Positions 5,616-8,995 of a DNA stretch of 8,995 nucleotides are shown one piece after another. The DNA comes from an uncultured bacterium (GTDB taxonomy: Bacteria > Patescibacteriota > Minisyncoccia > Phycocordibacterales > UBA9973), in assembly GCA_937895685.1 (NCBI GenBank), contig CALBMC010000056.1, forward strand, positions 1-8,995, read 5' to 3'. Below the pieces are notes generated by a model. The model worked only from the letters and a program-made list of their open reading frames with translations, did not search any database and had not been told where the DNA came from. The number at the start of each line of letters is the position of its first letter. Positions within the stretch are counted from its first letter, which is position 1. Made by a program: the position numbers and the translations under genes.

Positions 5616-5799
5616 GTGTCTTATCCTTTTCTACTCTTGTGTTCCATCTTCCTACCACCTTGTCTCTTCTATCATCGGTCATTATTATCTGACATTCGGG
5701 GCACTTCAGGCTATATTGCGAATTTTTAATTATCTCCCCAAACCAAATGGGTTCTGTTCCACAGAATGGACACGGCAAAAGTGGTGTCTTGTCTTTCAT
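5605..5799 (-). CDS. Lar-like zinc-ribbon protein (restriction alleviation family)
   Basis: 64 aa. The pattern LLPCPFCG (7-14), LKCPECQ (31-37) and a C-terminal VVGRWNTR is that of the Lar restriction-alleviation family, in which two CxxC pairs (C10/C13, C33/C36) hold zinc. E. coli Rac prophage Lar protects foreign DNA by modulating a type I restriction system, but most family members are phage or prophage proteins of untested function. No restriction system or phage structural gene lies in this window, so the role here is unknown; it could simply be a zinc-ribbon nucleic-acid binder. It is next to an XRE regulator with a matching promoter and divergent from a uracil-DNA glycosylase gene. The start at 5799 follows a strong promoter and no Shine-Dalgarno is present. 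Confidence 0.75.
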   Translation of the reverse strand: MKDKTPLLPCPFCGTEPIWFGEIIKNSQYSLKCPECQIIMTDDRRDKVVGRWNTRVEKDKTPPK

Positions 5800-5819
5800 A
5801 TTTAAACCAATTTGAGATA

Positions 5820-5847
5820 ACTATACTTCAAAGAATTTATCAGTCAA
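5820..5847 (-). promoter_or_regulatory. Strong promoter of the Lar-like gene
   Basis: Minus strand TTGACT (5842-5847), 16-bp spacer, TATAGT (5820-5825). Hexamers and spacing are identical to those of the XRE gene promoter. Confidence 0.78.
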
Positions 5848-5870
5848 TAAATAAAAATATTCAAAAGGTT

Positions 5871-5876
5871 TATAAT
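5871..5876 (+). promoter_or_regulatory. -10 box of the uracil-DNA glycosylase gene
   Basis: Consensus TATAAT ends 6 nt before the ATG at 5883, implying a leaderless mRNA. No recognisable -35 is present at 16-18 bp. Confidence 0.5.
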
Positions 5877-5882
5877 AAAATT

Positions 5883-6455
5883 ATGACTCGAGACGAGACT
5901 CTAAAAAAACTACACCAAAAGCACTCTAAAGAATGTAAGTGTAAATTGAAGAAAACTGCGATCCAGCCCGTTTATGGAAATGGAAACCCAAATTCAGGAA
6001 TAGTTTTCATTGGTGAAGCTCCGGGCAAAAAGGAAGACGAACAAGGTGTGCCTTTTATTGGTTCAGCCGGAAAATTCCTTTCTGAAATGCTCAAATCTAT
6101 AAAAATGTCCCGTGAAGATATATACATAACAAATATCGTCAAATATCGCCCACCAAACAATCGCGACCCTCTACCAGAAGAAAAGGAAGCTTGTAGAAAG
6201 TGGCTTCATGAAGAGCTTAATTTCATAAAACCAAAACTTATAATTTTCCTCGGGCGACATTCGATGAATGACTTCTTCCCTGAAATGAAAATAAGTGATG
6301 TGCACGGAAAACTTATTCAGAAAAAAATTAACGGCATTGATACACAAAACTTTCTTCCGCTTTATCACCCCGCCGCCGCTCTCTATAACGGAGGGTTGCG
6401 CGAGCAATTGCTAAAAGACTTCAAAAAGATACCGAAAATATTAAAGAAACTTTAG
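5883..6455 (+). CDS. Family-4 uracil-DNA glycosylase
   Basis: 190 aa. This base-excision repair enzyme removes uracil from DNA. Motifs are VFIGEAPGKKEDEQG (41-55), VPFIGSAGKFL (56-66), ITNIVKYRPPNNRDP (82-96), LIIFLGRHS (119-127) and LYHPAAALYN (160-169), where the HP motif contacts the DNA. Family-4 enzymes hold a 4Fe-4S cluster with four cysteines. Here the first pair is CKC (C18, C20) instead of CxxC, the third site (usually KCRPP) is Tyr88, and only C104 of EACRKW remains, so the cluster is probably changed or lost. The start at 5883 is preferred over an in-frame ATG at 5766 because it gives the usual short N-terminus, follows a TATAAT by 6 nt, and avoids antisense overlap with the Lar-like gene. 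The stop is TAG. The last ~30 codons recur as decayed tandem copies downstream. Confidence 0.93.
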   Translation: MTRDETLKKLHQKHSKECKCKLKKTAIQPVYGNGNPNSGIVFIGEAPGKKEDEQGVPFIGSAGKFLSEMLKSIKMSREDIYITNIVKYRPPNNRDPLPEEKEACRKWLHEELNFIKPKLIIFLGRHSMNDFFPEMKISDVHGKLIQKKINGIDTQNFLPLYHPAAALYNGGLREQLLKDFKKIPKILKKL

Positions 6456-6600
6456 CTTTGGCGGGCAAGCCCGCCGTCCGTTTTATATAACGAGAACCTG
6501 CGGAAATAATTTATGTAAGAATTAAAAAGAATATCTCAGATATTAAAAATATTTAGCTTTGGCGTGACTGCCCGAGTGTCTGCTCTCTATAACAACTTTC
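6367..6600 (+). repeat. Decayed tandem duplication (period 102 bp) of the glycosylase gene 3' end
   Basis: Three units. Unit 1 is the gene's own end; units 2 (from ~6469) and 3 (from ~6570) are non-coding copies. Anchors: tataac at 6384, 6486 and 6588 (exactly 102 apart), atattaaa at 6438 and 6540, tttagctttggcg at 6451 and 6552, cccgccg/cccg at 6369, 6470 and 6571. In the gene's frame unit 2 still reads SPPSVLYNENLRK against HPAAALYNGGLRE. Confidence 0.8.
6460..6484 (+). terminator. GC-rich hairpin after the glycosylase gene, likely terminator
   Basis: ggcgggc (6460-6466) and gcccgcc (6469-6475) form a perfect stem beginning 4 nt after the TAG. A short T run (6481-6484) follows after 5 nt, so termination is likely but not ideal. 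It spans the junction of repeat units 1 and 2. Confidence 0.55.
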
Positions 6601-6603
6601 CCT

Positions 6604-6645
6604 CTATTAGCAATTTCACCACGATCGTGGTGAAATTGCTAATAG
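6604..6645. repeat. Perfect 42-bp palindrome
   Basis: ctattagcaatttcaccacg and its exact reverse complement meet at 6624/6625 with no loop, giving 21 bp per arm. It lies between convergent genes (glycosylase + and NADH dehydrogenase-like -). No U tract follows on either strand (ctgatttt on the plus side). It may act as a bidirectional transcription end or RNA-processing hairpin, or be a relic of a mobile or recombination site. Confidence 0.9.
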
Positions 6646-6665
6646 CTGATTTTCAAATGTAATTT

Positions 6666-6698
6666 AAAAAACCGTCTTATAAAATATCTTTATTTTAT
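6666..6698 (-). terminator. Weak AT hairpin at the end of the NADH dehydrogenase-like gene
   Basis: ataaaata (6679-6686) pairs with tattttat (6691-6698) around TCTT. The TAA stop (6690-6692) is at the loop edge. An A run at 6666-6671 supplies U on the minus strand. The all-AT stem makes it a weak terminator alone. Confidence 0.35.
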
Positions 6699-7880
6699 TC
6701 TTCGATATTTCCAACCTTCAATAAACACTCCAAACAACTTTGCTGGTTTCAACCAGCCAGAGAAGAAAATGAAGTCTATTAAATGTCTAACCAAATAAGC
6801 TGGCAATCCAAACATCGCAAATTTTCTATATGACAGGACTCCCCAATCTACTCCAACCGGTATAGCAAAAGCTGTTTTCTTTGGTTTATAAGCAATCATC
6901 TTTTTTCCTGAAACTTCTCTTTTTATATTAGAAGCCACAAACTCACCATCATAAATAGCTGTTTGAGCCAAACCAGAAAATGGCGTACTTGCTCCATCCC
7001 CTATTACAAAAACATCCTTAAGACCTTCTGCCTGAAGAATGCTGTCTACTTTAACTTTCCTTCCATCCAATATAATTCCAGGTATTTGATTATAAAGTCT
7101 ATTGATAGAAGCTCCGGCGCACCAAATAACTGTTTTTGCTTTTAGTGACATATCCTTCAAGAAAACCTGCTCGATTTCTTCACTTATCATTTCTCGATTC
7201 AAGAAAACATTAATTCCAAGTTTTCTAAGTCTCTTTAACACTTTTGCAGAAACTTTTTCTGGCAGGGTTTTAAGAAGTCTATTTCCACTTTCAATTAGAT
7301 CAATTGTTATAAAAGATTCATGAACCCGGTATTTGTGAGCAAGTCTTTTCATGTGGGTTGCCAAGTCTCCAGCCACCTCAACTCCAGTTGGACCTCCTCC
7401 AACAATTACAATATGAAAATGGGAAACAAGTTCATTCTTTGTTGGATGTTCGTGTTCCTCAAAAAGACTACTTATGTGATTTTTCAGCTTTGTGGCTTCA
7501 CGCACAGATTTGAAACCAAAAGCAAGATTTTCAATTCCTGGTAGATTAAAATAAGCTGTCTCACTTCCAAGAGCCAAGATTAATTTGTCATAAGAATATT
7601 TTTTCCCAGATTCAGTTTCTACTTCTTTTAATTCTGGATTTATTTTGGAAATTTTTTCATTAACAAAATTTTCTTTTGGAATAAGATCAGAAACAGGGAT
7701 ACAAACTTCAATCGGAGAAGCTCCAGTCACAATACGATAAAGCGCCGGATAATATTCAAAATAAGATTTATCAGAAAATAAAATAGGCTCAACCCCTTTT
7801 TGCCTAACCAAGCTTTTCATTGTTTCTATTCCTGCAAATCCACCCCCAACAACAATTACCTTCATTTTTTCCTTTAACAT
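6690..7880 (-). CDS. Type II NADH dehydrogenase-like FAD/NAD(P)-dependent oxidoreductase
   Basis: 396 aa, two-dinucleotide-binding flavoprotein. The FAD-binding GGGFAGIE is at 12-19, ALGSETAYF at 103-111, the NAD(P)H-binding VGGGPTGVEVAGD at 160-172, VIWCAGAS at 251-258, and the FAD site VFVIGDGAS at 290-298. This is the NDH-2 layout: peripheral membrane enzymes passing electrons from NADH to quinone. The family's AQxAxQ quinone-site motif reads AQTAIYDG (305-312), with Tyr for Gln, so quinone use is uncertain. The C-terminus (355-390) is aromatic and hydrophobic and could rest on the membrane. No other respiratory gene is nearby. Two starts are possible. ATG 7880 is 7 nt after TAGAAT (leaderless, as elsewhere here). 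ATG 7865 (residue 6, MKVIVVGGG) follows AAAGGA by 5 nt and gives the typical N-terminus. I keep the longer form. Confidence 0.9.
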   Translation of the reverse strand: MLKEKMKVIVVGGGFAGIETMKSLVRQKGVEPILFSDKSYFEYYPALYRIVTGASPIEVCIPVSDLIPKENFVNEKISKINPELKEVETESGKKYSYDKLILALGSETAYFNLPGIENLAFGFKSVREATKLKNHISSLFEEHEHPTKNELVSHFHIVIVGGGPTGVEVAGDLATHMKRLAHKYRVHESFITIDLIESGNRLLKTLPEKVSAKVLKRLRKLGINVFLNREMISEEIEQVFLKDMSLKAKTVIWCAGASINRLYNQIPGIILDGRKVKVDSILQAEGLKDVFVIGDGASTPFSGLAQTAIYDGEFVASNIKREVSGKKMIAYKPKKTAFAIPVGVDWGVLSYRKFAMFGLPAYLVRHLIDFIFFSGWLKPAKLFGVFIEGWKYRRIK

Positions 7881-7887
7881 ATAGGAT

Positions 7888-7893
7888 ATTCTA
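7888..7893 (-). promoter_or_regulatory. -10 box of the NADH dehydrogenase-like gene
   Basis: Minus strand TAGAAT ends 7 nt before ATG 7880. No good -35 is seen. Transcription would begin at or next to that ATG, leaving AAAGGA as a Shine-Dalgarno for the internal ATG 7865. Confidence 0.4.
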
Positions 7894-8003
7894 CCAAAGT
7901 CTTCTAAATAAGGCTAAATTCGGAGCTGTAAGATTTATGCCCTCTTTGCGTCTCTATATATAGATACTGAAACGAATTAATTAACCAAAAAACGATAGAT
8001 ATT

Positions 8004-8111
8004 ATGGACACTGTACTTTTTTCCCAAATCTTCATTGGAATGGCTTCAGCCCTCGCAATTGGAGGATCAATTTATTTCTTAATTATTTTGAAACCTAAAA
8101 AAACAAATTAA
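8004..8111 (+). CDS. 35-aa single-helix membrane microprotein
   Basis: A short ORF: MDTVLFSQIF, then a continuous hydrophobic stretch of about 22 residues (5-29) with small-residue packing (GMASALAIGG), then a basic tail LKPKKTN. The positive-inside rule places the C-terminus in the cytoplasm. No family recognised. Support comes from clean transmembrane topology, its own spacer on both sides, and a hairpin right after the TAA. No Shine-Dalgarno; a TATATA at about 7950-7955 with a weak -35 could be its promoter. It is divergent from the NADH dehydrogenase-like gene and could be an accessory subunit or a stand-alone small membrane protein. Confidence 0.55.
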   Translation: MDTVLFSQIFIGMASALAIGGSIYFLIILKPKKTN

Positions 8112-8140
8112 AAAACTGAGCTCGCCTAAAAACGAGCTCA
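8112..8140. terminator. Hairpin terminator after the microprotein gene
   Basis: tgagctcg (8117-8124), loop cctaaaaa and cgagctca (8133-8140): a perfect 8-bp stem starting 5 nt after the stop. The plus-side tail ttgttgt is moderately U-rich; the A run before it (8110-8115) gives a better U tract on the minus strand. Confidence 0.65.
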
Positions 8141-8163
8141 TTGTTGTACTTAATTAACAGCCT

Positions 8164-8195
8164 TTGACACGATTTTTATCAAGTTGCGTTATAAT
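8164..8195 (+). promoter_or_regulatory. Candidate promoter of the ECF sigma operon
   Basis: Both hexamers are perfect consensus, TTGACA (8164-8169) and TATAAT (8190-8195), but the 20-bp spacing is longer than the usual 16-18. Transcription would start near 8202, giving a ~36-nt leader that contains a 6-codon ORF (8204-8224). A housekeeping rather than autoregulated ECF promoter is suggested. Confidence 0.5.
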
Positions 8196-8237
8196 ATAAA
8201 TTAATGAAAGAAAGACGACATTAATCCGTCACTATAT

Positions 8238-8765
8238 ATGAGTTCTGAAAATAGACAATCAAAAGAGGCAGAATTCCTAAAGCACTACGATGAGTACGCT
8301 GACGCTATTTTCCGCTATATCGCCATTCAGATATCTGACCGCGAAAGAGCAAAAGAGTTAGCCCAGGACGTGTTTATGAAGGCATGGGAATATGTAACTG
8401 AGAATGGAGAAATACGCCAAATGAAGGCTTTCTTATTTCACTTATCAAGAAACATAATTATTGATGAATGGCGCAGAAAGTATAGAACTAATCTTTCCAT
8501 AGAAGACCTAACAGAAAAAGGTGTAGACTTCTGGAACGAGAATGAGCCTAGCGCAATAGAAACCATCTCAAGCAACGACGACCATAAAGACATTCTTTTA
8601 CTGGTTGGAAACCTGCCTGCGACTTACAGAGAACCAATCCTTCTCCGTTATGTTGAAGATTTGTCTATAAAAGAAATTTCAAAGATTCTTAAAACTACCG
8701 AAAACTCTGTTTCAGTAAGAATTCACAGAGGGCTCGAGAGAATTAAGAAATCGATCAAAGAATAA
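8238..8765 (+). CDS. ECF-type RNA polymerase sigma factor
   Basis: 175 aa, the normal size for extracytoplasmic-function sigma factors. Region 2 spans about 13-82: FLKHYDEYADAIFRYI, DRERAKELAQDVFMKAWEY (core-binding and melting segment) and AFLFHLSRNIIIDEWRRK (region 2.4, -10 recognition). Region 4 spans about 118-173: LLVGNLPATYREPILLRYVEDLSIKEISKIL with the HTH, then TENSVSVRIHRGLERIKKSI (-35 recognition). The linker between is acidic. It should direct a stress or envelope regulon, held inactive by the downstream membrane protein. The 4-nt gap to the next gene indicates an operon. The start at 8238 gives a complete N-terminus; an alternative upstream start is not available in frame. Confidence 0.93.
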   Translation: MSSENRQSKEAEFLKHYDEYADAIFRYIAIQISDRERAKELAQDVFMKAWEYVTENGEIRQMKAFLFHLSRNIIIDEWRRKYRTNLSIEDLTEKGVDFWNENEPSAIETISSNDDHKDILLLVGNLPATYREPILLRYVEDLSIKEISKILKTTENSVSVRIHRGLERIKKSIKE

Positions 8766-8769
8766 AAAT

Positions 8770-8995
8770 ATGAACAAAATAGAAAAAGATTTAGAAAAAA
8801 TAAAACAAATCAAACTTCGAGAAGATGAGAAGGCTCTTATTCGTGCGAACTTGGTTGACCGAATAAACGGAAGACCTCTTTTGTCTCCTTATAAGTTCGA
8901 TTTTTCTCCATACGTCCTAATTTCAAACTGGAACCGCTTCTCTCTTATGAAAGTTGGATCTTTTGCTGTTTTGTTTATGTTTATCTTTGGAAGCT
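8770..8995 (+). CDS. Putative membrane anti-sigma factor (truncated by the window edge)
   Basis: 75 codons are visible before the edge. The N-terminal 58 residues are charged and helical (MNKIEKDLEKIKQIKLREDE, then LIRANLVDRING) and should be cytoplasmic. From residue 62 a hydrophobic segment begins (VGSFAVLFMFIFGS), the first part of a transmembrane helix. A short cytoplasmic domain plus single helix directly after an ECF sigma gene is the classic anti-sigma layout. The function is inferred from position and topology. The visible part has no cysteine, so the zinc-binding HxxxCxxC anti-sigma motif is absent. No Shine-Dalgarno; translation may be coupled to the sigma gene. Confidence 0.75.
   Translation, partial: MNKIEKDLEKIKQIKLREDEKALIRANLVDRINGRPLLSPYKFDFSPYVLISNWNRFSLMKVGSFAVLFMFIFGS

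Noticed and set aside
5766..5882. 39-codon N-terminal extension of the uracil-DNA glycosylase
   Set aside because: It would run antisense into the Lar-like gene and across that gene's promoter, has no family resemblance, and the ATG at 5883 gives the normal family N-terminus next to a -10 box.
6460..6600. CRISPR-like array downstream of the glycosylase gene
   Set aside because: The repeats are degenerate 102-bp copies of coding sequence with no constant repeat/variable spacer alternation and no cas gene nearby.
8204..8224. Six-codon leader ORF before the sigma gene as an attenuator
   Set aside because: It has no run of a regulatory codon and no terminator/antiterminator fold between it and the sigma ATG, so it is probably chance.

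Overview
This is an AT-rich, gene-dense bacterial contig end. The first 26 bases match the 3' end of the Illumina TruSeq adapter, so the left edge is a library artefact and biology starts near base 27. The gene set suggests an uncultured small-genome bacterium, most likely Candidate Phyla Radiation/Patescibacteria (Parcubacteria-like). The reasons are lysine-rich proteins, short spacers, almost no Shine-Dalgarno sequences, a YchF with an altered G4 motif, a family-4 uracil-DNA glycosylase with a Cys-to-Tyr change, and a two-helix membrane protein with an acidic heptad tail. This placement is inference. TAA, TAG and TGA all appear to act as stops, so the standard bacterial code fits.

Left part (53-2776): an endonuclease/exonuclease/phosphatase-fold hydrolase (-) is divergent from a membrane coiled-coil protein (+). 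Next come an unrecognised alpha/beta protein (-) and a divergently transcribed class I methyltransferase (+), with terminators between them.

Middle (2777-5615): a poorly resolved 250-bp stretch with tiny ORFs precedes an unrecognised 161-aa protein (+). A two-gene operon on the - strand holds a 79-aa helical protein and the YchF GTPase/ATPase. An XRE-type DNA-binding protein and a Lar-like zinc-ribbon protein follow, both on the - strand and both with the promoter TTGACT-N16-TATAGT.

Right part (5820-8995): a family-4 uracil-DNA glycosylase (+) is followed by two decayed tandem copies (102-bp period) of its own 3' end and a perfect 42-bp palindrome. A type II NADH dehydrogenase-like flavoprotein (-) is convergent with it. 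A 35-aa single-helix protein (+) and an ECF sigma factor with a truncated putative membrane anti-sigma factor (+) close the window.

Two patterns recur. Stop codons are built into or directly abut terminator hairpins at nearly every transcription unit. Several -10 boxes lie only 6-7 nt before the ATG, which implies leaderless mRNAs. I found no CRISPR array, transposase, rRNA or tRNA, and no clear new multi-gene system. The strongest unusual signals are the tandem decay downstream of the glycosylase gene and the compact expression signals.
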